From contig OY760427.1 in the NCBI GenBank assembly GCA_963663495.1, positions 2,852,001 through 2,916,000 of the forward strand: a stretch of 64,000 nucleotides of DNA, written 5' to 3'. Position numbers and translations under genes: made by a program. This document shows, one piece after another, positions 20,301-28,516 of this stretch (the stretch's first letter is position 1; every line of letters begins with the position of its first letter). The DNA is from G963663495 sp963663495. Its GTDB lineage: Bacteria; Bacteroidota; Rhodothermia; Rhodothermales; Bin80. The notes below the pieces were generated by a model. That model had not been told where the DNA came from. It saw nothing but the letters and a program-made list of their open reading frames with translations, and searched no databases.

Positions 20301-20584
20301 GCCTGTGCCACCACATCCACACCCCGTGCGAGAGCATCCTTGGTCTTCCGAACCACATCACCGCCCCGAATCTCTACAATTTCCAGCCCCTTTGCCCGTA
20401 GCTCGTCCTGATAGGCCTTCTCGTGGGCTTTGCCACGCTGTGCCAAGGACAGATCACGCGCTCCCAAAGGCTCCGGGCCACGCCCATGCGCGTGTTCCAA
20501 GTAACGCCAGCTAGCGTGCTTGCATTCTGCAAACACCATAAGATCCGACGGCGACAACCGGATGCCACTACTGCGTACTTTCAT
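17324..20584 (-). CDS. TM0106-type RecB-like nuclease, DEDD exonuclease-like and SF1 helicase fusion
   Basis: This 1086-residue protein joins three DNA/RNA enzyme modules. The N-terminal RecB-like nuclease keeps GFAD (Asp107), VVDTK (Asp127, Lys129) and QLVVY (141-145). A Cys cluster at about 205-222 (CDACVHC, then EVC) probably binds Fe-S. The middle part is RNase H/DnaQ-like (DIEGYP, YHYAPYE, YNRADC). The C-terminal half is an Upf1-like SF1 helicase with Walker A GPPGTGKT near 720, DEAGQ near 825, GDPRQLPQ, and a final RLNVAISRGK motif. The start overlaps the stop of the Rad50-like gene as TGATG. The context points to double-strand-end processing together with the Mre11/Rad50-like pair. Confidence 0.9.
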   Translation of the reverse strand: MKVRSSGIRLSPSDLMVFAECKHASWRYLEHAHGRGPEPLGARDLSLAQRGKAHEKAYQDELRAKGLEIVEIRGGDVVRKTKDALARGVDVVAQAALEKAPWSGFADFLERVDTPSDLGPYSYEVVDTKLKESPTPSHVLQLVVYSALIADLQGLMPAYAHLQLGSGERVTLRLAEFLSYASESQRRLEEFLAHPFDARPVPCDACVHCDWKEVCDDRWKAEDSLYRVAGIRHGQVRKLEAEGITSMGALADHEGSVPKLALETLTGLQIQAILQHARDRGSDPTYLLRTSVQGKGFDLLPRPDMGDLFYDIEGYPYYREKGSQGLEYLHGVWGQGSFKAFWAHTIGEEKAGLRALYAHFTECIEAFPDLHIYHYAPYEITALRRLTTRHGYGEAQLDQWLREERFVDLYSVVRGAIYTSEPGYSIKNLEVFYDVPRTSEIKAGDASITAYEEYRETGEQNILDQLEEYNRADCVSTECLRDWLLNVRLEEGTWEGTWRKSQPGTTEASIKTHEMFMDIRQMLDQSSFPEEERQQLYNLAAFHWREAKPSAWAVFDARDKPTEELLDDMTCLAGLESVNKGYLVGRSTEIEYMYPEQRTKLHEGSTVTVYNGESLVTTRVREMDPERRRLVLRISKKKAKDFLGGATLLPSFALNTNSIQTSIRQVIMDRCRGRGYSAIEDVLRRSSPRFKGRYAFDSTDDYVSLLKKAVRAMDETVLPVQGPPGTGKTYVAARAIRHLVRKRNRVAVSSNSHAAIHNLLRACVEAGLRKSRIVHKGPATGHDAVFTVQTNTHALLKAAPVVGGTAWLFAREPMRGAFDYLFVDEAGQVSLANLISMAPCARNIVLIGDPRQLPQVIQGAHPPGADLSCMDWMLGVGQNVAAGRGIMLDVTYRMHPAICRFISDVFYQGRVRSHPSTALQAVRTPGLPSAGAFRMAVEHEGRSQHSPEEVEAIAAMAARLIGSQWTDRYGKSRPIEPSDILVVAPYNAQVQALLRELSGIRVGTVDKFQGQEAPIVLVSMTDSSATDMARGLEFLLSPHRLNVAISRGKALSIVFAAPALVRTPCNSVDQMRLINSLCALPELSLD

Positions 20585-23199
20585 CAGGATGCAGGCTCAA
20601 TCCGCAACGCCTTGCCGCCAAGCTCTCTGAACGCCTTTTGCCGACATGTTAGGACGATGATCTGAAGATCCTTCGCTTGGCGTGTCAGCACATCAAACAT
20701 CGCCTCAATGCGGTCATCGTCGGTGTAGACGATGGCATCGTCCAGGATAGCTGGCGCAGGAGTGCCCCTGCGCGCGAGCATTCGCGCAAATGCCAAGCGC
20801 ACAAGGATGGCAATCTGCTCTTGCGTACCTCCTGACAGCACGGAGAATTTTTCCGTAGTTCCGGCTCGCTCAAACGTGTCCGGCAGGATTTCTTCCGCAT
20901 CCCAGCTGATTTGCCCTCCCGGCCACATCATACGCAATAACGGCAGCAGTTCTTTCTTGACAGGATCAACATACCGATCTCGCGCAGCCTTTTGGGCCTT
21001 CGTTAGTGCCTTCTTCAGCCGCACTAGCACCGCAACCTCGTGCAGGATCTCTTTAAGGCGAATCTCTGCTGCAACAAGCTGCTCCTGCGCATCAGCCAAC
21101 TCTTCCTCCACAGCATTCCCGTCCTGTAATTCAATGCTGGTGTCTAACTTGGCAAGAACTTCCCGTAACCTGGCCTTCTCCTCGTCGGCGCGGGCGATCA
21201 CCGACCGGGCCCGTTCAAGACGGCTTCTAACGTCTGACATATCCGGTGCAGCCTCCTCAAGTGCATAGCGCATCTTTTCTCGAACCTTCAACTCCTTCAG
21301 CAGGCGTGCGTGTGTGGCTTCTCGCCTTGCTACCTCTACATCCGGCTCTTCTATACCCTGTAGAACTACCCGCACACGGCGTAACCGGGCTTCAGCACTA
21401 TCTTGCGTCGCAGCTAATCGCTCCAACCGCCGTTCTGCCTCCGATGCGTGTCGTCGGGCGTGTTCTTTCGCCTCTACTGCTACCTCCAAGTCCCGCCTAG
21501 CCTTGGCGTCCAAGAGACGTGCATCTGGCATGAGCAGTGCACCAAGGACCATCTCATCCTCTTCCGGCAGTTCGGCAAGATGCGCTCGCAGCCGGTCTAT
21601 TCCGTCCGGTGCAACCCCCCGTAGCTTCACTTCCGCATCCCTCCTGCGCTCACCGGCCGCCTGACGCCTGCCGAGCGACGCCCGGGCATCCTCAATAGAA
21701 TTATGTCCCAAGCTCTGTAGCCGCGATTGAAGCTTGTTCCGAGCCGCCCGCAGCGACGCATCATCCACTCGCTGGTCGGCGTGAATCCTTAGCCGACCGA
21801 TGCCCGCAATGTCCAGGAGTGTTCCTTCCGGAATGGCGATCCGCATGCCATGCTCCAGATCCCTCGTACCCATGCGTACCGCCCCTTCCTGTCCCGGGAC
21901 ATAGTTCATGGTGATAGCCGTGGCTTCCCTGTCCCTGTCGCGCTGCAGTGATCGTATATGCGCCACCATCGCTCCCAATCTCTCAACTTCTTCCGGTGGC
22001 ACCTCCGTCCGCTCCTCCGCGCGCGCCGTCTCAAGTTCACGGCGCGCCACCAGGGCCTGTTCAAGCCTAGACACAAGTTCTGCACGTCGCGCCTCGACCG
22101 TGACCATGTTGTCACGCCGGCGTGACAATTCCAAAGCAGTCCTCGCGCGCTCGGCTGCCTTGATTGCCTCCTTCCACAAGGTATCCTGGTGTACCAATGC
22201 TTCGTTGTAGCGGTCCACATCCTGCGCAACCTCTGCCGCCGCTTTCTTTGCGCGCTGATACTCGTCCATGGCTTGGCCGCGCTCCAGCACATCGCGCAAC
22301 AGTGTATCACAACGATCTTTGGCGCGTTCGGCCTCAAGACGTTTGGAGTCTTCCAGAGTACGTGCGTTTTCCAACTGCTGCGCATGTCGGTGTGCAGCAG
22401 CATATGCCTTCTCTGCCTCCTCCAGCCGCCTGCGACGCTCCGCTTCGCCGTCCGGATCGCGAAGGTCATCCAGTATTCGCCGTTTGCGTTTTCTATCGGT
22501 CAGTTCCTCCTTGAGCTGGATGGATTTCTGCTTCAACCCTTGTACCCTCGCTGCAATTTCATCCACCTGCAACCGGCATGCGGTAAGTGGTCCTCCCTTC
22601 TTTTCTCTCCGTGTAGCTGTGACGTACCGTCCCAGCTCCTCATCGCAGCGTGCCTGGGCAACTTCCATCTTGCGGCCTCCCGTCATCGCGTCAACCTCGC
22701 TCTCAATAGACGAAGTAAGCATGTTGCGGCGGGCTAGATGTGCACCTTCTTTGGAACGCTTATCTCCTAAATCGAACCCTACCTGTCCCTGGCGTACCCA
22801 GAGCAGTCCGGCAGGGCCTCCACGCTCAGGGGGCTTCATCACACCGCGTATCCATTCCTCCGCATCATCCGCCTGCCGGTGCAGGCGATCGCCCACAAAA
22901 ACCTTGACAGACTTGCCGCTACCCCTCCCCCATGACTTTTCCAGACGGAAGACCGTGCCATCGCGCTCAATCTCCGCAATCACCTTCGGCGTCCCGCCAG
23001 CGTGCGGGACCAGGCTCTTTATGCGCTTGTCGAATGACTTCCGGTCCCTAAAAAACATCGCGTGCAAGGCATCAAGAATTGTTGATTTGCCCTTTTCGTT
23101 GGGAGCAGCAAGCACATTCAGCCCCGGTTCTATCCCCCTCACGATCACCGGATCGGTAAACCGGCGCACGTTGTGCAACCTTATAGAGCGCAGAATCAT
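20584..23199 (-). CDS. Rad50/SbcC/YhaN-like SMC-type ATPase
   Basis: This 871-residue protein has the layout of a DNA-repair SMC ATPase. Walker A is APNEKGKST at residues 32-40. A long charged coiled coil covers about 190-740. The C-terminal ATPase half has the signature LSGGTQEQ near 790 and Walker B PAILDDAIVYTD near 815. No CxxC zinc hook appears in the coil, so it is closer to YhaN than to classical Rad50/SbcC, and it is shorter than SbcC (about 1000 or more). It overlaps the phosphoesterase gene by ATGA and the helicase gene by TGATG. With its neighbour it should form an ATP-controlled nuclease acting on DNA ends. Confidence 0.9.
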   Translation of the reverse strand: MILRSIRLHNVRRFTDPVIVRGIEPGLNVLAAPNEKGKSTILDALHAMFFRDRKSFDKRIKSLVPHAGGTPKVIAEIERDGTVFRLEKSWGRGSGKSVKVFVGDRLHRQADDAEEWIRGVMKPPERGGPAGLLWVRQGQVGFDLGDKRSKEGAHLARRNMLTSSIESEVDAMTGGRKMEVAQARCDEELGRYVTATRREKKGGPLTACRLQVDEIAARVQGLKQKSIQLKEELTDRKRKRRILDDLRDPDGEAERRRRLEEAEKAYAAAHRHAQQLENARTLEDSKRLEAERAKDRCDTLLRDVLERGQAMDEYQRAKKAAAEVAQDVDRYNEALVHQDTLWKEAIKAAERARTALELSRRRDNMVTVEARRAELVSRLEQALVARRELETARAEERTEVPPEEVERLGAMVAHIRSLQRDRDREATAITMNYVPGQEGAVRMGTRDLEHGMRIAIPEGTLLDIAGIGRLRIHADQRVDDASLRAARNKLQSRLQSLGHNSIEDARASLGRRQAAGERRRDAEVKLRGVAPDGIDRLRAHLAELPEEDEMVLGALLMPDARLLDAKARRDLEVAVEAKEHARRHASEAERRLERLAATQDSAEARLRRVRVVLQGIEEPDVEVARREATHARLLKELKVREKMRYALEEAAPDMSDVRSRLERARSVIARADEEKARLREVLAKLDTSIELQDGNAVEEELADAQEQLVAAEIRLKEILHEVAVLVRLKKALTKAQKAARDRYVDPVKKELLPLLRMMWPGGQISWDAEEILPDTFERAGTTEKFSVLSGGTQEQIAILVRLAFARMLARRGTPAPAILDDAIVYTDDDRIEAMFDVLTRQAKDLQIIVLTCRQKAFRELGGKALRIEPAS

Positions 23200-24302
23200 A
23201 ATGGCGCAACGATGGTGTACAGACGCCTCAGCGATGCACCCGCCACCTTCCTGTCTTCGTCGCTCAGTGCATTGTTCTCAGACTCGGCGAGCAGTTCATC
23301 CGCCGCCACACGCAGAGCCCCCCCTGCCGAAATCGCGTCCAAGTCGTCAACCATACATTCTGTTCCAAGGTCTTCCGTCCGAACGGTCAACAATCCGAAC
23401 TCCGGCGCCAGATCCTCGGCAGCCTGCGCTAACGCGGCTCTTTCGGGCAACCTAATCCAACCATTGGCACGCACTTTTCGCAGCATATTACGACGACTAC
23501 CACCAGCGTGCAGCACGGCCGCCAGTGCCTTTACGGCACCCTGTTCAGGCGTGAGTGTCAACTCCACCTCAGCCCAGTCAAATTGGCCGGTCCGTACAGA
23601 TTTCACCGTGGGAGTCTGGCCCGGACCCGGCAGCGTCACCGCAAGGCATGTTCCGTATCCATCGTGCTTGAAATTGTCGCGTTCCGGCGAACCGCTGTAC
23701 CATGTCCGGTCGGTTACGCGCATCTGACCGTGCCAGTCTCCCAGCGCAAGGTAGTCCAAGCTGGCACGTTCTGCTCGATTGGGCGGAATGACCTCCGAAT
23801 CCTCTCCAAACCCCGCAATCCCGCCGTGCGCCAGTCCAATCCTGATAAGGCCGGATGGGATGCTAACCCCCTCCATCCACCGGGTGAGGTCGCGGCCTGG
23901 TGAGCGGCTAGGCATCGGTGCAGGCAGCAGCACTACTCCCGGCGCTAACTCCGCCGGAGTTGGTTCCGCTAACAGCCGGACCGCGTCGTATTGACCGACG
24001 CGGTCCCACAGAGGCTCGGCGACCAAGCTATCGTGGTTACCCGGAATGATCACCCACTGCAGGCTATCGTGCCTGCTCATTTCCGAAAGAGCCTGCCGCC
24101 AAACGCTTGGGCTGGGAGTCTCACTGTCGAAAAGATCACCTGCTACCAGGATGTGCCGCGCTCCATGATCTACGGCTACCTGCGCCACGCGGTGCAATGC
24201 TCCATGGCGAGCCTCAACCAGGCGCCCCCTGATGCTCTCGGGATAGGTGCCGAAACGCTTGCCTAAATGGAGGTCCGAGGTATGGACAAACCGGAAGGGC
24301 AT
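23196..24302 (-). CDS. Mre11/SbcD/YhaO-like metallophosphoesterase nuclease
   Basis: This 368-residue protein carries the metal-binding motifs of the calcineurin-like nuclease fold in order: SDLHLG (Asp10, His12), GDLFDS near 54, GNHDS near 92, LAHGG and GDWHG. SbcD/Mre11 proteins cut DNA ends and hairpins with a Rad50-type ATPase. The start shares one base with the stop of the EF-G-like gene, and the end overlaps the ATPase gene by ATGA. Strict coupling to the ATPase and to the helicase-nuclease further down makes a three-protein end-processing machine likely. Confidence 0.9.
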   Translation of the reverse strand: MPFRFVHTSDLHLGKRFGTYPESIRGRLVEARHGALHRVAQVAVDHGARHILVAGDLFDSETPSPSVWRQALSEMSRHDSLQWVIIPGNHDSLVAEPLWDRVGQYDAVRLLAEPTPAELAPGVVLLPAPMPSRSPGRDLTRWMEGVSIPSGLIRIGLAHGGIAGFGEDSEVIPPNRAERASLDYLALGDWHGQMRVTDRTWYSGSPERDNFKHDGYGTCLAVTLPGPGQTPTVKSVRTGQFDWAEVELTLTPEQGAVKALAAVLHAGGSRRNMLRKVRANGWIRLPERAALAQAAEDLAPEFGLLTVRTEDLGTECMVDDLDAISAGGALRVAADELLAESENNALSDEDRKVAGASLRRLYTIVAPL

Positions 24303-26383
24303 TACTGACCGTCCTCCTGTGCTTTATTAATCACTTCTTCCTGCACATGGCGCGGCATAGCCTCGTAATGACTGAACGACGATTCATGAATGCCTCGACC
24401 CTGCGTCATAGAACGAACAGCCGTAGAATAACGGTATAGTTCTGCTTCGGGGATCTGCGCCTTGATTTTCTGCAACCGCCCTTCCGCCTCAATACCCTGG
24501 ATGCGCGCTCGGCGCGTGTTCATGTCGCCAATTATGTCACCCGTGTCAGACTCCGGCACCGTAACCCATACCTCGTGTACGGGCTCCAGAATCACGGGGC
24601 GTGCGGAACGGAAGGCGTAGCGGAAACTCATCCGCGCAGCACTACGGAACGCGGCCTCGTTGGAATCAACAGAGTGCATGCCACCATCGTAGATCACGAG
24701 GCGCACGTTTCCGACGGGATATCCCGCCACAGGTCCCCGCTGCATCGCCTCCAGCACCCCCTTCTGAATTGCACCGAAAAAGCGCCGCATATCGATCACG
24801 CCACCCACGATTCCATCAATAAACTGGATGGTAGAACCCCATCCTGTGGTCACATCCACTGTCTTCCTCACACTGATATCAGGGCGCTTTTGGAATTCTC
24901 CGTCCAGCGGTTCAATCAGCACCGAAATATCGGCGAACTGCCCTGCTCCGCCCGTCTGCTTCTTGTGACGATAGGAGCTTCGTGCTTCCGCCGTCACTGT
25001 TTCTCTGTATGCCACGCGGGGCCTGCTGAACTCCACCTCCACATTCACCTTGGCCCGGAGCCTGTACTGCGCTACACGCAAGTGAAGCTCACCTTGTCCA
25101 CCCAATGTCACCTGACTAAGATGCGGGTCGTGGTTCACTACGAGCGACGGGTCCTCGGCGGTGATTTGATGAAGGCCCTGAGCGAGCTTATCCTCCTCTC
25201 CGTCGGTCGTTGGACGTATGGATACGTGGTACCGAGGAGCAGGAAACGTGATCGGCGGCAGTACAACATTACTCCCCTTCTTTCGGAGCGTGTCATTGGT
25301 ATGGGTATCACGAAGCTTAACCAAGGCTCCCAAATCACCCGCTACCATTTGCGGTACCGACGCACGTTCGCGCCCGTTCAGTGCGTATAGCTGCCCTAGT
25401 CGCTGCGAACTTGTCGTGCGCGCATTTTCCATATCCATGCCGGATTCAATAACACCTCCGTAGACCCGCAGGAAGGAGTAATCTCCCACATGCTGTTCGG
25501 CCATGGTTCGGTACACCATAGCGAGCGGTTCGTTGGGAATTGTGGTGCCGTGAAACGGCGGAGGACAGACGTCGCACGCAAAATCCAATAGCCGGGAGGT
25601 GCCTACGTTCTGAACTGCTACGGCGCAGAATATAGGAAACAGCGCCCGCTCCCGCATCGCGGCACGCAAGCCCTGACGCATTTGCTTCTCCGTCAGTTCT
25701 CCCTGCTCAAAATAGAGCTCCATAAGCTCTTCATCGTTCACAGCGATGTCCTCAACCAGCGCATTGTGAAGCTCTTCCGCCCGATCCTGAAACTCCGCCG
25801 GTATATCTGAAACGGTAGGCTGTTTTTCGCCGGCGTCGTACGTGAGCTGTTTCATTATCAGCACATCAATCACGGCACGAGGATCCGTCCCGAGAAACTG
25901 CACAACAGAAGCACTCGATCCAAAACGCTGTCGCACCCGCTCAACAAGCGTGTCGGTGTCGGCACGCCGCCGGTCCGTCTGATTGATGACAAATAATGAT
26001 GGCTTGTGCGCAACCTCTGCGTATGCCCATGCCAGCTCCGTTCCGACTTCAATGTCTTCGGCCGCGTGCAGAACGAACACGGCCGTGTCAGCCACATTCA
26101 TTGCCGCCGCCACCTCCCCGACAAAGTCCGGGTAGCCAGGGGTATCAATTACGTTGATCTTCTGCGTCCTCCACTGGGTGTGCAGCAGCGAGCTGAAGAT
26201 TGACATCTGCCGCTCCTTTTCGCTCGGATGGTAGTCGCTGGTAGTATTGCCTTCGCCCACGGAGCCCAGCCGATGAACCGAACCCCCGACATATAGTAGG
26301 GATTCCGCAAGCGAGGTCTTACCGCTCCCTTGGTGCCCTACTAGGACCAGGTTGCGGATTTGAACAGTTTTAAAGGATGCCAT
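24302..26383 (-). CDS. Elongation factor G-like GTPase (EF-G2 type)
   Basis: I chose the ATG at 26383 (MASFKTVQIRNLVLVG), giving 693 residues, because the upstream extension is AT-rich and leader-like. GTPase motifs are GHQGSGKTS (P-loop), a switch I Thr in NTTSDYHPSEKERQ, DTPGYPDF (G3) and NQTD (G4, usually NKMD). EF-G domains II-V follow (for example GQGELHLRV and a domain IV starting RVAYRETV). Main EF-G genes usually sit with rpsL/rpsG; this one heads a DNA-repair run and belongs to the EF-G-like paralogue group of uncertain role. The altered G4 motif supports divergence from the canonical factor. Its stop overlaps the nuclease start by one base. Confidence 0.88.
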   Translation of the reverse strand: MASFKTVQIRNLVLVGHQGSGKTSLAESLLYVGGSVHRLGSVGEGNTTSDYHPSEKERQMSIFSSLLHTQWRTQKINVIDTPGYPDFVGEVAAAMNVADTAVFVLHAAEDIEVGTELAWAYAEVAHKPSLFVINQTDRRRADTDTLVERVRQRFGSSASVVQFLGTDPRAVIDVLIMKQLTYDAGEKQPTVSDIPAEFQDRAEELHNALVEDIAVNDEELMELYFEQGELTEKQMRQGLRAAMRERALFPIFCAVAVQNVGTSRLLDFACDVCPPPFHGTTIPNEPLAMVYRTMAEQHVGDYSFLRVYGGVIESGMDMENARTTSSQRLGQLYALNGRERASVPQMVAGDLGALVKLRDTHTNDTLRKKGSNVVLPPITFPAPRYHVSIRPTTDGEEDKLAQGLHQITAEDPSLVVNHDPHLSQVTLGGQGELHLRVAQYRLRAKVNVEVEFSRPRVAYRETVTAEARSSYRHKKQTGGAGQFADISVLIEPLDGEFQKRPDISVRKTVDVTTGWGSTIQFIDGIVGGVIDMRRFFGAIQKGVLEAMQRGPVAGYPVGNVRLVIYDGGMHSVDSNEAAFRSAARMSFRYAFRSARPVILEPVHEVWVTVPESDTGDIIGDMNTRRARIQGIEAEGRLQKIKAQIPEAELYRYSTAVRSMTQGRGIHESSFSHYEAMPRHVQEEVINKAQEDGQ

Positions 26384-26538
26384 TGCAGATATATTTCCGT
26401 GAAAATGCAGCAACCGGGGAAAATACGAAGGTAGAAATGGTAATGGGCCATTCGCAGCAAATGTTACAAACAATCCAGCCCATTAGCGGGAGAACACTTG
26501 TACTACCCGGCGTTTAAACGCGGCTATTCGTCAATTGT
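26384..26538. promoter_or_regulatory. Divergent promoter region between EF-G-like gene and accD
   Basis: This 155-base gap between two divergently read genes must hold promoters for the repair operon (leftward) and the accD operon (rightward). I could not assign -35/-10 boxes reliably. Confidence 0.5.
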
Positions 26539-27375
26539 ATGGCTTGGTTCGAGCGAAAACAGAAAGGAATTCTCACGGATAACAGTGATAAGTCCGCGAT
26601 ACCCGCCGGCCACTGGAAAAAATGCCGACAGTGTAGGGAGATCAACAACCGGCGCGAGCTTGAGTCGAACGCGTTGGTATGTCCGCGGTGCGGCTATCAT
26701 GAACGCATGGGGCCAGTGAGCTATTTTGAGCTTCTGTTCGATGGATACGAGGTGCGCGATGCGAACCTCGTATCATCGGATCCGTTTGAGTTTGTGGATC
26801 GCAAGGCTTACAAAGATAGGCTAAAGGCCGCTAGGCAGAAGACAGGCCTTGCGGATGCTGCCCTTAGTGCCATGGGAACCATAGATGGGCACAACATTAG
26901 CGCAGCGGCGTTGGACTTCAGCTTTATTGGCGGATCAATGGGATCTGTGGTTGGCGAGGTCATTTCTCGTGCCATCCAGCGCGCCATCGCCGAGAAATCG
27001 CCGCTCATTGTCTTCTCACAAAGCGGCGGTGCCCGAATGATGGAGAGCGCACTCAGCCTTATGCAGATGGCAAAAACGAGCGCCCATCTGGCACGCCTCC
27101 ATCGTGCACGGCTCCCCTACATCTCTGTGCTAACCAACCCCACAACCGGTGGAGTGACTGCGTCGTTCGCGATGCTTGGCGATGTGAACATTGCTGAGCC
27201 CGGCGCATTAATCGGGTTCGCTGGCCCCCGCGTCATACGGGAAACGATCGGACAGGACCTGCCTGATGGCTTTCAGAGTTCCGAGTTTCTTCTGCAGCGC
27301 GGATTCGTGGATATGATCGTAGATCGTCGTGACCTCAGAACACGTGTTGCCCAGCTCCTGGACCTCTTGGCGTAA
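26539..27375 (+). CDS. accD: Acetyl-CoA carboxylase carboxyltransferase beta subunit
   Basis: This 278-residue protein carries the N-terminal four-Cys zinc ribbon (Cys29, Cys32, Cys48, Cys51) and the crotonase-like carboxyltransferase core (SGGARMMESALSLMQM, PTTGGVTASFAMLGD, IGFAGPRVI). It transfers the carboxyl group from biotin to acetyl-CoA in the first step of fatty-acid synthesis and works with AccA, which is not in the window. Its length is close to the usual 280-300. The last 47 bases overlap the upstream-most start of the next lipoprotein gene, so the downstream genes may be co-transcribed although functionally unrelated. Confidence 0.97.
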   Translation: MAWFERKQKGILTDNSDKSAIPAGHWKKCRQCREINNRRELESNALVCPRCGYHERMGPVSYFELLFDGYEVRDANLVSSDPFEFVDRKAYKDRLKAARQKTGLADAALSAMGTIDGHNISAAALDFSFIGGSMGSVVGEVISRAIQRAIAEKSPLIVFSQSGGARMMESALSLMQMAKTSAHLARLHRARLPYISVLTNPTTGGVTASFAMLGDVNIAEPGALIGFAGPRVIRETIGQDLPDGFQSSEFLLQRGFVDMIVDRRDLRTRVAQLLDLLA

Positions 27376-28513
27376 CCTGGCCATCCTTGTTCCGCTAGGA
27401 TGCTTGACGGGTTGCGGACAGTCCGACCTCGCGTTCGAGCCTGTGCCGATTGGTGCGCGTCCCGGCAGTGCGCTGCCGTACCTCTCCAAATCGGACACAC
27501 TGATGCTGTCGTGGGTGGAACCAGATGAAGAGGGGTATCATCGGCTTCGGTTTGTCCGCGTGCCGGAGGCCAAAGTCCGCACTGCCGCTCGCGGAGCGGA
27601 CTGGTTTGTCAACTGGGCAGACTTTCCATCTATCACATCCCTGGGGGGCAAGTCAATCGTTGCACACAGCCTACGGCGGCGCAGCGAGCGTGCGCACGGC
27701 TACGACTTTGCGCTGCATTTTTCCAGAGATGACGGGGCTTCCTGGGCCGACGCCGGGCGCCCGTATGCAGATACGAGCGATACCCAGCACGGCTTCGTGT
27801 CCGCAGTGCCCTGGAAGGCAGGAGCACTTGTAGTGTGGCTTGACGGGCGTGACGCAGCAGGGTCAATGTCATTGAGGGGGGCTACGCTAGCCAAATCCGG
27901 AGCCGTGATGGCATCGCACCTCCTGGACGGCCGAGTGTGCAGCTGCTGCCAAACCTCAGCAGCCCGTACAGACAGCGGGATCGTTGTCGTGTATCGAGAC
28001 CGGACCCATGGCGAGATCCGTGATATCGCCTCTATTGTGCTCACTCAGGACGGCTTTTCCGAGCCTCGGACGGTGCACCATGACGGGTGGGAGATTAGGG
28101 GATGCCCGGTCAACGGCCCGGCTATATCCGCTTCAGGGGGCCTCACCGCCGTGGCATGGTATACAGCAGCGCGGGACCAACCGCGCGTACTGTTGGCGCT
28201 ATCTCAGGATGGTGGAATCAGCTTCGAAGTTCCCTTCCGCATTGATATGCACCGGCCGATTGGCCGTTCGGGCGTCGTCATAACACCTGACAAGCGTATC
28301 CTCGCGAGTTGGATTGAGAATGCAGATGATGGCGCAGCACTATTCGTACGCGAAGTAAGCCATAACGGAGGTACCATTAGTCTTACACGCATAGCGGATG
28401 TGGCAGGCGATAGGAGTAGTGGATTCCCGCAGATTGCCACATCTGCGGGCTATGTGTATGTAGCATGGACTGACCCGGAATCCAAAATCAGGTTGGCACG
28501 CGCAGCGCTATAG
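27329..28513 (+). CDS. Sialidase-like Asp-box lipoprotein
   Basis: This protein of up to 394 residues starts at one of several GTG/TTG codons between 27329 and 27347. It has a lipobox (PLGCLTGC), so it should be a lipid-anchored envelope protein. Asp-box signatures of sialidase-type beta-propellers are visible: SRDDGASW near 132 and SQDGGISF near 290. I do not see a clear sialidase FRIP/Arg triad, so enzyme activity is uncertain. A Cys-rich patch VCSCCQ lies near 209. It stops 3 bases before nagB; an envelope propeller beside a glucosamine-6-phosphate deaminase fits amino-sugar scavenging, but that is inference. Confidence 0.75.
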   Translation: MTSEHVLPSSWTSWRNLAILVPLGCLTGCGQSDLAFEPVPIGARPGSALPYLSKSDTLMLSWVEPDEEGYHRLRFVRVPEAKVRTAARGADWFVNWADFPSITSLGGKSIVAHSLRRRSERAHGYDFALHFSRDDGASWADAGRPYADTSDTQHGFVSAVPWKAGALVVWLDGRDAAGSMSLRGATLAKSGAVMASHLLDGRVCSCCQTSAARTDSGIVVVYRDRTHGEIRDIASIVLTQDGFSEPRTVHHDGWEIRGCPVNGPAISASGGLTAVAWYTAARDQPRVLLALSQDGGISFEVPFRIDMHRPIGRSGVVITPDKRILASWIENADDGAALFVREVSHNGGTISLTRIADVAGDRSSGFPQIATSAGYVYVAWTDPESKIRLARAAL

Positions 28514-28516
28514 ACC

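Noticed and set aside
17324..24302. The repair operon as a known named defence system (Gabija, Wadjet or a BREX type)
   Set aside because: The domain set (Mre11-like, YhaN-like, TM0106 nuclease-helicase) does not match the components of those systems, so I report it only as a candidate repair or defence unit.
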